From Acidaminobacter hydrogenoformans DSM 2784 (lineage in GTDB: Bacteria > Bacillota > Clostridia > Peptostreptococcales > Acidaminobacteraceae), in contig NZ_FMWL01000012.1 in NCBI RefSeq assembly GCF_900103005.1, positions 1 through 64,000 of the forward strand: DNA of 64,000 bases. The letters are read 5' to 3'. Position numbers and translations under genes: made by a program. A model generated the notes under the pieces. It was not told the DNA's origin, searched no databases, and worked only from the letters and a program-made list of their open reading frames with translations. Below, one piece after another: positions 54,209 through 62,659 of this stretch; the first letter of the stretch is position 1, and each line of letters starts with the position of its first letter.

Positions 54209-54220
54209 GCACATGTCCTC

Positions 54221-54931
54221 CTAAGGTTTAATAAGGTTCAGTCGCTTTTCGAGTGACTCGACGGCAATGGTTTCTGGTAGTTTGATTTCTACTCCAGGCT
54301 TTTTTTCTTCACGAGGAAGTTGCCTGATGAGTGAATTGATCGCAGTCATTTTACTGAAGATCATACCTTCATCTGGCATCATTTCGGTTTCGGATTCATA
54401 GAGCATGCCATCGGCAAAACCCAGTTCGATGGCTTTCCTTGCGTTAAACCAGCTCTCTGCATCCATAAGGTGGGAGATTTTTGTCCTTGAAAGTCCAGTT
54501 TTGATCTCGTAAGCGTTCAAAATGCTCTCTTTGACTTCACTCAGCATCCCGATGGCCTTTTGCATTTCCTCGGTGTCCCCAAAAGCTAAAGTCATCGGAT
54601 TGTGAATCATCATTAATGCTACCGGTGACATGAGGACCTCTGAGCCTGCCATCGCGATGACCGAGGCGGCGCTTGCAGCAATGCCATCAATCTTGACCGT
54701 GATATGGCCTTTATAATCCATCAGCATATTGTAGATTTGACTTGCCGCAAAGACACAGCCGCCAGGGGAATTAATCCAGATGGTAATATCGCCTTCATCA
54801 CTGAGTAGTTCTGCCCTGAACTGTTTAGGCGTCACTTCATCGCCATACCAGGTTTCTTCGGCGATAGGACCATCTAAAAAGAGAGTTCTATCGTTTTCAT
54901 TTCTCACCCAGTTCCAAAACTTCTTTTTCAC
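54221..54931 (-). CDS. ClpP-like head maturation protease
   Basis: A 236-residue serine protease of the ClpP/crotonase fold. The catalytic Ser lies in GIAASAASVIAMAG (about 82-95), the His in ALMMIHNPM (about 107), and the oxyanion Gly-Gly in WINSPGGCVFAA. It cleaves the capsid delta domain. It overlaps the portal gene by 35 bp, the classic portal-protease-capsid order. Confidence 0.93.
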   Translation of the reverse strand: MKKKFWNWVRNENDRTLFLDGPIAEETWYGDEVTPKQFRAELLSDEGDITIWINSPGGCVFAASQIYNMLMDYKGHITVKIDGIAASAASVIAMAGSEVLMSPVALMMIHNPMTLAFGDTEEMQKAIGMLSEVKESILNAYEIKTGLSRTKISHLMDAESWFNARKAIELGFADGMLYESETEMMPDEGMIFSKMTAINSLIRQLPREEKKPGVEIKLPETIAVESLEKRLNLIKP

Positions 54932-56153
54932 TCAATTCACCTTCCGTTTCGAAATTTTTGCTGAAGAGCCCCGCGTCCTGGAGCTTCGTCATATTGCCGT
55001 TGATGAGATAGAGATCTCCGCCTAAGTTTTCTGGGATACGGTTAAGATCTTCAAGTTCTCTGATGTCGTTGGCTGAGAGCCAGCCGTTTTGCCTTCCAAC
55101 AGCGTAGCCGTTCATCCGACTTTGATAATCGCCACGAAGTAGTCCATCCACATTTAGTTTGATGAAATATTCCTGTTTTTCAGGTTCGGTCAGTAAAGCC
55201 CTTTGCAGCGACATCTCCCAGCGAACGACCCAAGGATCCAGAGTGTACTTCACGTATTCCAGGGACTGCTGCTCTATATTAGAAAAGCTAGACTTCTCAA
55301 GGTCCCCGATCATATGAGGAGGGATCCTAAAAATTCTAGCGATTTCATTGAGTTGATATTTTCTTGTGGCGATGAACTGTGCCTGCTCGGGCGGAATGCT
55401 GATGGGCTGAAACTTCATGCCTTCTTCAAGTACTGCTATTCGGTGGGCATTTGCTGACCCTTGATACACGTCATTCCAACTGTCTCTAATGCGTTTTGGA
55501 TCCTTGACGACGCCGGGATGTTCAAGGACGCCGCCAGGACTTGCTCCATTAGCGAAGAACCTAGCACCATATTCTTCCGTGGCTATGGCCATACCGATGG
55601 CATTCTTGGCCATAGCGATGGGTGAATAACCAATGAGACCATCAAAACCAAGTCCTGGGATGTGAAGGACCTCTTCTTTTCTGAGGACCACACTACCAGA
55701 CTCCTTATGGTATTCGTAGAAAAGTTCGCCCTTTGAGTTTCGGTCCACCGTCATTCGGTCTGGTAGCAGGGGATAGAGCGAAACGACGTTACCCCTTCCA
55801 TCTCTGATGATCTGAGCATAGGCATTGCCCCATAATAAAAGATGACTCATAAGTGTCTCTCTAAACACAAATGAAGTCATCTCGGAGTTTGGCTCGTCAT
55901 GAAGGAGTCTGTAGAGCCGGTGCTGAATCGCTTTTTCTTTACCGTTTTCAGAATGGCGGTAGATGTGGAGGGGAAGGCTCGCGATGGTCTCAGATAGGAT
56001 TCTGACGCATGCATAGACAGCAGTCGTTTGCATGGCCGTTTTTTCATTGACGTTTTTCCCACTGGTGGTACTGCCAAATAGAAATGAAAACCCGCTAATT
56101 AGATAGTTCTTTGGCTTATCCCTAGAATGAAATAGGCTTTTCAATAAGTTCAT
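54897..56153 (-). CDS. HK97-family portal protein
   Basis: A 418-residue portal. It includes NVNEKTAMQTTAVYACVRIL, the segment LLLWGNAYAQIIRDGRGNV, then PGGVLEHPGVVKDPKRIRDSW and the C-terminal VDGLLRGDYQSRMNGYAVGRQNGW. The dodecameric portal forms the DNA gate and docks the terminase. AGGAGGG precedes the ATG at 56153 by nine bases. Confidence 0.95.
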   Translation of the reverse strand: MNLLKSLFHSRDKPKNYLISGFSFLFGSTTSGKNVNEKTAMQTTAVYACVRILSETIASLPLHIYRHSENGKEKAIQHRLYRLLHDEPNSEMTSFVFRETLMSHLLLWGNAYAQIIRDGRGNVVSLYPLLPDRMTVDRNSKGELFYEYHKESGSVVLRKEEVLHIPGLGFDGLIGYSPIAMAKNAIGMAIATEEYGARFFANGASPGGVLEHPGVVKDPKRIRDSWNDVYQGSANAHRIAVLEEGMKFQPISIPPEQAQFIATRKYQLNEIARIFRIPPHMIGDLEKSSFSNIEQQSLEYVKYTLDPWVVRWEMSLQRALLTEPEKQEYFIKLNVDGLLRGDYQSRMNGYAVGRQNGWLSANDIRELEDLNRIPENLGGDLYLINGNMTKLQDAGLFSKNFETEGELSEKEVLELGEK

Positions 56154-56185
56154 ATGGTGCACCCTCCTAGACTAAAAAAATTTTA

Positions 56186-56243
56186 TTGACACCAAGGACG
56201 TAAAATGATAACTTTGAAATGTAAGACGACATATTACGTCCTT
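56186..56243 (+). promoter_or_regulatory. promoter with palindromic operator for the plus-strand gene
   Basis: TTGACA (56186-56191) and a weak -10 TAACTT (56209-56214) with 17 bp between. Perfect 10-bp inverted arms AAGGACGTAA (56194-56203) and TTACGTCCTT (56234-56243) overlap the promoter and end just before the ribosome site. This layout is typical of an autoregulated gene. Confidence 0.6.
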
Positions 56244-56258
56244 TAAGGAGGAATCTTT

Positions 56259-56666
56259 ATGAATTTCGATGACTTTGTAAAAACTCATCCGACATGTAAT
56301 GTGGTAAAAGACAGCCAATCAGCACGAATCATCTATGAAACAATTATCTGGAATGATCAAAATCGCATCAAAATGGCTGAGTTGTCCGATTCTGAAATAC
56401 CTGCATTAGTTGCTGTTGCGAATGATATTATTGATTACTGTGCAACAGCTCATCAGTGTGACCTTGATATCACAAATGATACCGTTAAGCAGGTAATCGG
56501 TCGCATGATTTCAACTGCGATTGCCCCTTTAGGATATGAACCGGCTAAGAAAAAGCGTCTTCCGAAATCGACTGTTCAAACTGTATTTAAAAATGCGACG
56601 GTATTTGCTAATACTGGAATAGCAATTGAGCGTATAGAAAAACAAATTGTACCTATCATAAAATAA
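56259..56666 (+). CDS. plus-strand accessory (moron-like) protein of unknown function
   Basis: A 135-residue, mostly helical acidic protein (MNFDDFVKTHPTCNVVKDSQ onward) with a basic C-terminal third (GYEPAKKKRLPKS). TAAGGAGG stands eight bases before the ATG. It is the only plus-strand gene inside the head-gene block. It lies between terL and portal, has its own promoter and operator, and its 3' end overlaps terL by 11 bp convergently. These are marks of a moron expressed from the lysogen. No domain recognised; DNA binding through the basic end is a guess. Confidence 0.75.
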   Translation: MNFDDFVKTHPTCNVVKDSQSARIIYETIIWNDQNRIKMAELSDSEIPALVAVANDIIDYCATAHQCDLDITNDTVKQVIGRMISTAIAPLGYEPAKKKRLPKSTVQTVFKNATVFANTGIAIERIEKQIVPIIK

Positions 56667-59283
56667 TAAGACCTCTTTCATTGTAGACAGATTCACTATT
56701 GATATTTCCGCATCGAAGAGCCCTATCAAGCGCCATAATTGTTGCCACAGCACCGTCAATTTTCTCGGTGCTTTTTTCTTTGTCTGGCTTAACATTTCCC
56801 GCTGGATCCGTCTTGATGAAAATGTTGTCCATCATCCAGCGGAGGACAGGGTGGCCACCGTGAGCGATCTTTTCCTCAAGGGTTAGTTTCATCAGTTCTT
56901 TAGTCGGTGGGGACATATCCTTAAAGCCCTGGCCAAAAGGGACAACAGTAAAGCCAAGTCCTTCAAGGTTCTGCACCATCTGCACCGCGCCCCAGCGGTC
57001 AAAAGCTATCTCGCGAATGTTGTACCGCTCGCCAAGGCCTTCAATAAACTTCTCAATGAATCCATAGTGGACCACATTGCCTTCAGTGGTCAGGAGAAAC
57101 CCTAGCTTTTCCCAGAGATCATACTGTACGTGGTCCCGGCGCACCCTAAGGTTGATGTTATCTTCCGGCATCCAGAAGAAGGGGAGAATCTGAAATTTAT
57201 CGTTCTCATCCAGCGGAGGGAAGACGAGCACAAAGGCAGTGATGTCTGTGGTTGAGGACAGGTCAAGACCTCCATAACAGATGCGTCCCTCCAGATCATC
57301 AGGAGATACAGGGAATGAGCAGGCATCCCACCTGGCCATTGGCATCCATCGCACAGCTTGCTTGACCCATTGATTAAGTCTCAGCTGGCGGAAGCTATTT
57401 TCTTCAGACGGAGTTTGCTTAGCAGATTCGCAGGCAGCTCTTACTTTATCGATGCCGACTGTAATTCCTAAACTGGGATTGGCTTTTTTCCATACCTTAG
57501 GGTCGGTCCAGTCCTCATCTTCTTTCGCACCATAAATGACAGGATAGAAGGTGGGATCGCGTTTACGGCCTTCCAGGATGTCGATAGCTTTTTGGTGTGT
57601 TTCGTAGCAGATGCTCTGGGTGTCTGTTCCAGCTGTAGTGATTAAAAAGTAAAGGGGTTGTGTCCGTGCATCTCCTGAGCCTTTCGTCATAACATCAAAG
57701 AGCTTTCGGTTGGGCTGAGTATGAAGTTCATCAAAGACGACGCCATGAATGTTGAACCCATGTTTTGAGTAGGCTTCAGCCGACAAGACTTGGTAGAAGC
57801 TGTTTGTCGGCAGATAAATGATCCGTTTCGTAGAAGCGAGAATTTTAACACGCCTATTGAGAGCCGGGCACATGCGAACCATATCGGCAGCAACTTCAAA
57901 GACAATAGATGCCTGCTGACGATCTGCGGCACAACCATAGACTTCTGCACGCTCTTCGCCGTCGCCGCAGGTGAGCAGGAGGGCAATCGCAGCGGCGAGC
58001 TCACTGTTATGTGTTGGCAAAAAAGAACGACCTATTAAATATTGATGCGATGGACTGTCAACTTGTATGCACTGCATACCTCGATTTTTAATAGGTTCAA
58101 TTTTATCAATGTATCTAAAATGACTTCTTGTTCTTTTATTTCGCCGTACATCATTTTTCTGTTTTCTTTGTAGTCCTGTAATTATCGTATCGTCAAAGGC
58201 AGTGAACTTCACATAATATAAAGTCCTACCGGTTGAGCATCTACCACACTCAGCACTTTTCTTCGACCAATCGTTACGTTGTGTAGACGCCGCCTCAGAA
58301 ATAGCATTTTTGATTCCAAGACTCCACAATAATTCACTAACGCTTTCAGATAAGGCTTTCTCAGTAGAACAATAGCTTGCTTGACCTTGATTTTTGCAAA
58401 TAGTTCCATCAGAATCCATCAACCCCTGTAATAGCCTAAGCCTATCTTGTTTGCTTGCACGCAGATATTCAAGTGGTATGACCTTATCGAGAAAACTTTT
58501 CAGTAGAACCTGTTTCAAAGCCGGTATCCTAACTACAATGCTATCTCCAGTGTTCTCCCATGCGCTTGACACCTCATAGAAGCAAATAATATTTTTTAGA
58601 ACACCAGCGACATCCTCGGTTTTGATTGTTATCTCTGGCTTTACAGCATTTCCATTTCCAAGCCAATATCCCATTAGATATGGCTCTATTGGTAACTTAA
58701 CAGATTCAACTTTAATATTTTTTGCAATGGGTATTCTGAAGCGATAGGAGTTGCCATCTTTAGGTAATTGATAGAGTTCTCCTGTGGTCAAAATACATTT
58801 TTTATTCTTACCTCGTGTATACTCACCTTGCCACTCATGATGTTCACCCGCCTCTATGACTTCTCCATCCTTAAATGTAATTCTAAAAGCTTGTTCGCTA
58901 AAATCGATGTTGCTTTTTGCGACAACACGGCATGTATTTCCTTGTACGTCAAATAAGGCATCCCCCACATTAATTTCTCCCATAGTCGTATAACCTTTAG
59001 GGGTGGGAATAATCGTATCTAAAGCTACTTGTTTGCCCATCTTCTTTGGGATCTCAATATATGCGGTGTTAAACTGTCTATAGCCACTTGGCTTTAGGAC
59101 ACCGAATAGATCCCTCACGATCTGTTCCTGCCAGTCGATGAGTTCAAAGGGCTTCCCAGCCCAGCTGCCTTTGGTATGGGAGAGCGCTTCGATGAATGCA
59201 ACCGCATAGTCGGCAGCATCTTTGTCGTAAGTACTGTCACTCGCCATAAAGTTGGTCGGTTTATACTTCTTCAGCTTACGCAT
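56656..59283 (-). CDS. phage terminase large subunit interrupted by an intein
   Basis: An 875-residue precursor (starting MRKLKKYKPTNF). The terminase parts are residues 1-84 and 427-875, giving a ~533-residue mature TerL, the normal size. The Walker A motif PKKMGK-SELAAA is split by the intein exactly between Lys and Ser. Walker B is GVVFDELHTQ, and the nuclease acids lie in YGGLDLSSTTD and near ALDRALR. GGAAAGGAG lies 13 bases before the ATG at 59283; an in-frame ATG at 59319 has no ribosome site. It packages DNA with TerS (62660). Confidence 0.93.
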   Translation of the reverse strand: MRKLKKYKPTNFMASDSTYDKDAADYAVAFIEALSHTKGSWAGKPFELIDWQEQIVRDLFGVLKPSGYRQFNTAYIEIPKKMGKQVALDTIIPTPKGYTTMGEINVGDALFDVQGNTCRVVAKSNIDFSEQAFRITFKDGEVIEAGEHHEWQGEYTRGKNKKCILTTGELYQLPKDGNSYRFRIPIAKNIKVESVKLPIEPYLMGYWLGNGNAVKPEITIKTEDVAGVLKNIICFYEVSSAWENTGDSIVVRIPALKQVLLKSFLDKVIPLEYLRASKQDRLRLLQGLMDSDGTICKNQGQASYCSTEKALSESVSELLWSLGIKNAISEAASTQRNDWSKKSAECGRCSTGRTLYYVKFTAFDDTIITGLQRKQKNDVRRNKRTRSHFRYIDKIEPIKNRGMQCIQVDSPSHQYLIGRSFLPTHNSELAAAIALLLTCGDGEERAEVYGCAADRQQASIVFEVAADMVRMCPALNRRVKILASTKRIIYLPTNSFYQVLSAEAYSKHGFNIHGVVFDELHTQPNRKLFDVMTKGSGDARTQPLYFLITTAGTDTQSICYETHQKAIDILEGRKRDPTFYPVIYGAKEDEDWTDPKVWKKANPSLGITVGIDKVRAACESAKQTPSEENSFRQLRLNQWVKQAVRWMPMARWDACSFPVSPDDLEGRICYGGLDLSSTTDITAFVLVFPPLDENDKFQILPFFWMPEDNINLRVRRDHVQYDLWEKLGFLLTTEGNVVHYGFIEKFIEGLGERYNIREIAFDRWGAVQMVQNLEGLGFTVVPFGQGFKDMSPPTKELMKLTLEEKIAHGGHPVLRWMMDNIFIKTDPAGNVKPDKEKSTEKIDGAVATIMALDRALRCGNINSESVYNERGLIIL
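58006..59031 (-). other. intein with LAGLIDADG homing endonuclease, starting with Gln
   Basis: 342 residues. Block A reads QVALDTIIPTPKGYTTMGE, whose first residue is Gln (CAA codon) rather than Cys or Ser. Two endonuclease motifs occur, LMGYWLGNGN (about 215-224 of the full frame) and LLQGLMDSDGT (about 296-306). The C-terminal splice block is HQYLIGRSFLPTHN, followed by Ser as the +1 residue. Penultimate His and terminal Asn are intact. Insertion in the terminase Walker A is a common intein niche. Splicing must use a non-standard first step if it works. Confidence 0.9.
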
Positions 59284-59365
59284 CGTTAGAAAAGCGCTCC
59301 TTTCCGAAAAAATGGACATAAGAAAAGAGCTTCAAGTTCGAAGCTCCTAATGTCGAGTCGGGCGT

Positions 59366-59578
59366 TTAGTTGAACAAATTCAGAAGATATTCATAAATCT
59401 TTGTGACGTCTTCATCTTGCGGCAGTATATCCCAGCCGCGATCGTAATTGACGAGGATTCTGCCATTCTTACATATCGTTAGTTTTGAGATTTTGCCCTC
59501 ATCAATACCATAGACCGAACCTTCTTCAAAGTGCTTAATGTGATATTCGTAGCCATCTATTTTTCCGCTTGTCCACAT
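59366..59578 (-). CDS. small conserved phage protein (YDRGWD motif)
   Basis: A 70-residue protein with strands around YGIDEGKISKLTI and the segment NYDRGWDILP. This motif recurs in small phage and ICE proteins that I recall as DUF7678-like. CGGAGGT precedes the ATG. The repeated prophage promoter motif lies immediately upstream (59604-59643). Function unknown. Confidence 0.7.
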   Translation of the reverse strand: MWTSGKIDGYEYHIKHFEEGSVYGIDEGKISKLTICKNGRILVNYDRGWDILPQDEDVTKIYEYLLNLFN

Positions 59579-59603
59579 AACACTGACCTCCGTGATTTTC
59601 TTT

Positions 59604-59643
59604 GGTTAGTACATATATCACTCTAAACGGAGGTAATAGCAAG
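59604..59643 (-). promoter_or_regulatory. repeated prophage promoter motif, copy b
   Basis: Minus strand CTTGCTATT, then 16 nt after TTGCTA the box TGATATATGTACTAACC. Same boxes and spacing as at 35306 and 61310. Confidence 0.65.
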
Positions 59644-59743
59644 TTGTATTACACGTTATTTTCTTAACTGATACAATTACCATTGATTTTGGAATTGGAT
59701 TAAGATACCATTAGATACATATTAAAGTTAAAGGAGAGGTTCA

Positions 59744-59992
59744 ATGAAATCGGCTGGTATTATCAGACAAGTAGACGAACTAGGCCAAGTCGTACTCCCC
59801 ATCGAACTTAGAAAGCAGTTTGGTATCATGGAAAGAGATTATCTTGAAGTATTCATTAAGGATGACACCATGACCCTAAAGAAATGCACGCCTCACTGTT
59901 CGCTCTGTGATAAGACCAAGGATATCATTAAAATCAAAGGTAAATTCTATTGCTATGAATGCATCAAACATATGAAAGAAGCAGGCGTTTAA
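59744..59992 (+). CDS. AbrB-family regulator with zinc ribbon
   Basis: An 82-residue protein. A clear AbrB/SpoVT swapped-hairpin DNA-binding domain (SAGIIRQVDELGQVVLPIEL ... EVFIKDDTMTLKK, 1-45) is followed by CSLC-x14-CYEC, a zinc ribbon. AAAGGAGAGG lies before the ATG. It is a plus-strand gene among minus-strand phage genes, divergent from the gene at 59578. It is probably a phage or lysogeny regulator. The cassette 2 protein at 23817 shares the layout. Confidence 0.88.
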   Translation: MKSAGIIRQVDELGQVVLPIELRKQFGIMERDYLEVFIKDDTMTLKKCTPHCSLCDKTKDIIKIKGKFYCYECIKHMKEAGV

Positions 59993-60004
59993 GCCTGCTT
60001 TTGT
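59979..60004 (+). terminator. terminator overlapping the end of the AbrB gene
   Basis: AAGCAGGC (59979-59986) pairs with GCCTGCTT (59993-60000), followed by TTTTG. The stem spans the stop codon. Confidence 0.75.
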
Positions 60005-60025
60005 TATTTTTCAAGGGCTGTGTAC

Positions 60026-60316
60026 TTAGGGGTAGTCATACCCTTCTGAATTAATAAGGAGCTTTTCACGAGTCGATTGATTTATCACCCTAATACATCT
60101 GACTTCGCCATCTTCATTAGGGCCGCCATCGTCCTTGATAATCCATGCCTGATCCTTGAGTAGATCTGCGGTGAGTTCTTTGAATTCGGAATCACTGAGG
60201 ATGACTTCTTTTGTAACGACGTAATCTTCAGGTGAAAATCCGTCCTTTATTGCTAAATCGGTTAGTTCAATAAGTTCCTCAATGTCCGATATTTTTCTGC
60301 CAAACAGCGCTTTCAC
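60026..60316 (-). CDS. hypothetical phage protein
   Basis: A 96-residue acidic protein. An N-terminal helix (DIEELIELTDLAIKDGF) is followed by a small alpha/beta part with DQAWIIKDDGGPNEDGEVRC. GTG start eight bases after AAGGAGG. It belongs to the run of small genes before terL. No family recognised. Confidence 0.7.
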   Translation of the reverse strand: MKALFGRKISDIEELIELTDLAIKDGFSPEDYVVTKEVILSDSEFKELTADLLKDQAWIIKDDGGPNEDGEVRCIRVINQSTREKLLINSEGYDYP

Positions 60317-60368
60317 TGTAAGGGCCTCCTTCTTAATATGGCGGGAATTTTCATTATGCCATCTTGCC

Positions 60369-60599
60369 TTAACCCTTGATTATCTTTACGACATCTTCAT
60401 CATAAACCACGCCGAGTGTAGAACCATTGTCCCAGTTGCAGAAAATCGTGCCAATATCATCAATGAACTGGACAGTACCTTTATCGCCTGACTTTAGATT
60501 CGAGAAAGGATCATTCATACGCACCAGTTGAACTCTTGTGCCGCGTGGATATTGACTCCGAAGGTGAACGACAGTTTCTCTTGAAGGAAATTTATTCAT
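60369..60599 (-). CDS. DUF4314-like small protein
   Basis: A 76-residue beta-barrel-like protein: YPRGTRVQLVRMNDPFSNLK, then GDKGTVQFIDDIGTIFCNWD and GSTLGVVYDED. This is the DUF4314 pattern seen in many phages and integrative elements of Firmicutes. It overlaps the preceding gene by eight bases. Function unknown. Confidence 0.82.
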   Translation of the reverse strand: MNKFPSRETVVHLRSQYPRGTRVQLVRMNDPFSNLKSGDKGTVQFIDDIGTIFCNWDNGSTLGVVYDEDVVKIIKG

Positions 60600-61284
60600 G
60601 GTTGACCTCGCTCACTAAAATTTCATCCTGATCAGCTTTGGTAGGGTGGAAAGAAGCGTACGCCGAACTGCCACTAAGGTTACGAAGCAGAATCTTCCTG
60701 GTTAGCTTATATTCTTCTCCCACAAATCCAAGTCGGATCAGGAAGACTCTGAACGCGAATTTTTCATTGTCGACGACTCTGTCGCGCGCTGTAACCTTTT
60801 TTTGTTCCTTTGCAGCAGAGCAGAGTGCACTAATGAATTGAGAATAGGCGGCTACTTCATCGCTCGTGGCAGGGAATTTAAACCAAGGGAATTTGAGAGT
60901 AGCCGCTGTCTTTTCGATGGTAAGTTCAGTTGCACCGAGTGCTTTTTTGATCAGGCTTGCCTTACTTGATATGAGCTTTTCAAGCTTCACAATACTTTCC
61001 TCAGTGAATCCATCAAGTGGCATCTCGATGCTTAGCTTGTTCATCATTTCTGATTCATCAAATTCCAAACCTCTTTCTGATAGGCCTGTTATGACTTTAC
61101 TGACCAGGTCGCTGTCTGCTTTGACAGGGAAGAGGAGGGTGCCGCTTTTATCGATGGTGAAGTCGCCGACGTCATATGAAAATGTAGGTGCACCTTTATA
61201 GATGATTGGCTTACCGACAAGCTCACCGATGGCTGTGACGAGCTCCTTTCGATTTATCCCTGATATGTTAAATTTGATTTCCAT
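60592..61284 (-). CDS. hypothetical prophage protein
   Basis: A 230-residue protein opening MEIKFNISGINRKELVTAIG. Two similar alpha/beta stretches occupy about 1-75 and 75-150, then a helical, basic C-terminal part (KKVTARDRVVDNEKFAFRVF, LTRKILLRNLSG). Similar proteins in mobile elements are loosely annotated as virulence proteins, without support here. The repeated promoter motif lies 25 bp upstream. Confidence 0.7.
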   Translation of the reverse strand: MEIKFNISGINRKELVTAIGELVGKPIIYKGAPTFSYDVGDFTIDKSGTLLFPVKADSDLVSKVITGLSERGLEFDESEMMNKLSIEMPLDGFTEESIVKLEKLISSKASLIKKALGATELTIEKTAATLKFPWFKFPATSDEVAAYSQFISALCSAAKEQKKVTARDRVVDNEKFAFRVFLIRLGFVGEEYKLTRKILLRNLSGSSAYASFHPTKADQDEILVSEVNHE

Positions 61285-61309
61285 AACCCTAAGCCTCCTT
61301 CGCTTCTTT

Positions 61310-61348
61310 GGTTAGTAGATATATCACTCAAAAGCTGTGGAATAGCAA
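61310..61348 (-). promoter_or_regulatory. repeated prophage promoter motif, copy c
   Basis: Minus strand CTTGCTATT, then 16 nt after TTGCTA the box TGATATATCTACTAACC. It differs from copy b at one base in the right box. Confidence 0.65.
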
Positions 61349-61408
61349 GGGTTATTTAGCTATCTTCAAGGTATTCTGCACGATTGATTAAGAACGAGCT
61401 GAGTAAAT

Positions 61409-62653
61409 TTAAGATGAGCTTGACTTGTCTACCACATCGGAATAATGGACTTTGTTTCCATTTCGTATGAGAAAGACATCCTTATCCGAACCAACCATTT
61501 CGATAAACCTTTTTGTAATAACATCGCAGAATTTTATATCAAGTTCTACGGTATAACAAATTCGGTCTGTTTGCTCGCAGGCCAGAACGGTCGAACCACT
61601 GCCACCGAATGGATCCAGTACAATACAACCTGTCATTGAGCTGTTCACAATAGGATAGGCGATGAGTTGCACTGGCTTTGAAGTTGGATGATCCCCACTC
61701 TTCCTTGGCTTATCAAACTCCCAGATGGTGGTCTGTTTACGATCCGTGTACCAAGCATGTTTACCGGACTTTTTCCACCCGAAGAGGATAGGTTCATGCT
61801 GCCACTGGTAAGGGGATCGGCCCAGAACCAGCGATTGTTTTTTCCAGATACATGTTCCTGATAGATAGAATCCAGCATCAGAAAAAGCCTTTCGGAAATT
61901 GAGACCTTCAGTATCAGCATGGAAGACATAAATGCTGGCATCTTTTGCCATAGCTTTTTCGGTTAGTACAAAAGCATCTAATAGGAACTGATAAAATTTA
62001 TCATCTGCCATATGATCATTCATGATTTTTCCGGCTGACCCTTCATAGTTCACATTGTATGGGGGGTCTGTAACTGTTAGATTTGCTAGCTTTCCGTCCA
62101 TGAGCAGATCAAACGTCTCGGCTTTTGTGCTATCCCCACAGACCAGTCGGTGTTTTCCAAGAAGCCAAAGGTCCCCAAGTTCAGAAACGGCTGGTTTTTG
62201 AAGTTCCGCTTCTACATCAAATTCATCGTCTTTGACATCTTCCATGCCACATAGGAGCTTATTAAGTTCAGCATTGTCAAAGCCGAGAAGTGATATGTCA
62301 AATTCGGCACACTGTAAATCAGACAGCTCAACGGAGAGCATCTCTACGTCCCATCCGGCATTTAGTGCCAAGCGGTTGTCAGCTATGATGTAAGCGCGTT
62401 TTTGTGCTTCGGTTAGATGTTCGACAAATACACAAGGGATTTCTGTGAAGCCTTCTTCTTTTGCGGCCAGGATTCTACCATGACCTGCGATAATGTTTAA
62501 GTCTTTGTCAATTAACGCGGGATTGAGAAAACCAAATTCTCTAATGGACGCTCGAAGTTGAAGTATCTGTTCTTTACTATGGGTCCGGGCATTTCTGGCA
62601 TAGGGAACAAGATGATCAATATTAACTTTTTCAAATCGTTCTGCAGTTTTCAA
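61409..62653 (-). CDS. ParB-domain DNA methyltransferase (beta class)
   Basis: A 414-residue fusion. The N-terminal ParB/sulfiredoxin-like nuclease domain (about 8-100: LVPYARNARTHS, NIIAGHGRILAAKEEG) is followed by an adenine/cytosine-N4 methyltransferase with catalytic DPPYNVNYEG (about 196-205) ahead of the AdoMet motif DPFGGSGSTVLA (about 345-356), the beta-class order. TTG start after GGAAGG. It lies between terS and the small genes. It probably modifies phage DNA against host restriction; no cognate nuclease is seen apart from the unrelated HNH gene. Confidence 0.92.
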   Translation of the reverse strand: MKTAERFEKVNIDHLVPYARNARTHSKEQILQLRASIREFGFLNPALIDKDLNIIAGHGRILAAKEEGFTEIPCVFVEHLTEAQKRAYIIADNRLALNAGWDVEMLSVELSDLQCAEFDISLLGFDNAELNKLLCGMEDVKDDEFDVEAELQKPAVSELGDLWLLGKHRLVCGDSTKAETFDLLMDGKLANLTVTDPPYNVNYEGSAGKIMNDHMADDKFYQFLLDAFVLTEKAMAKDASIYVFHADTEGLNFRKAFSDAGFYLSGTCIWKKQSLVLGRSPYQWQHEPILFGWKKSGKHAWYTDRKQTTIWEFDKPRKSGDHPTSKPVQLIAYPIVNSSMTGCIVLDPFGGSGSTVLACEQTDRICYTVELDIKFCDVITKRFIEMVGSDKDVFLIRNGNKVHYSDVVDKSSSS

Positions 62654-62659
62654 TTGATG

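Noticed and set aside
59744..59992. AbrB gene as the antitoxin of a toxin-antitoxin pair
   Set aside because: No co-directional toxin gene follows. A terminator overlaps its stop codon.
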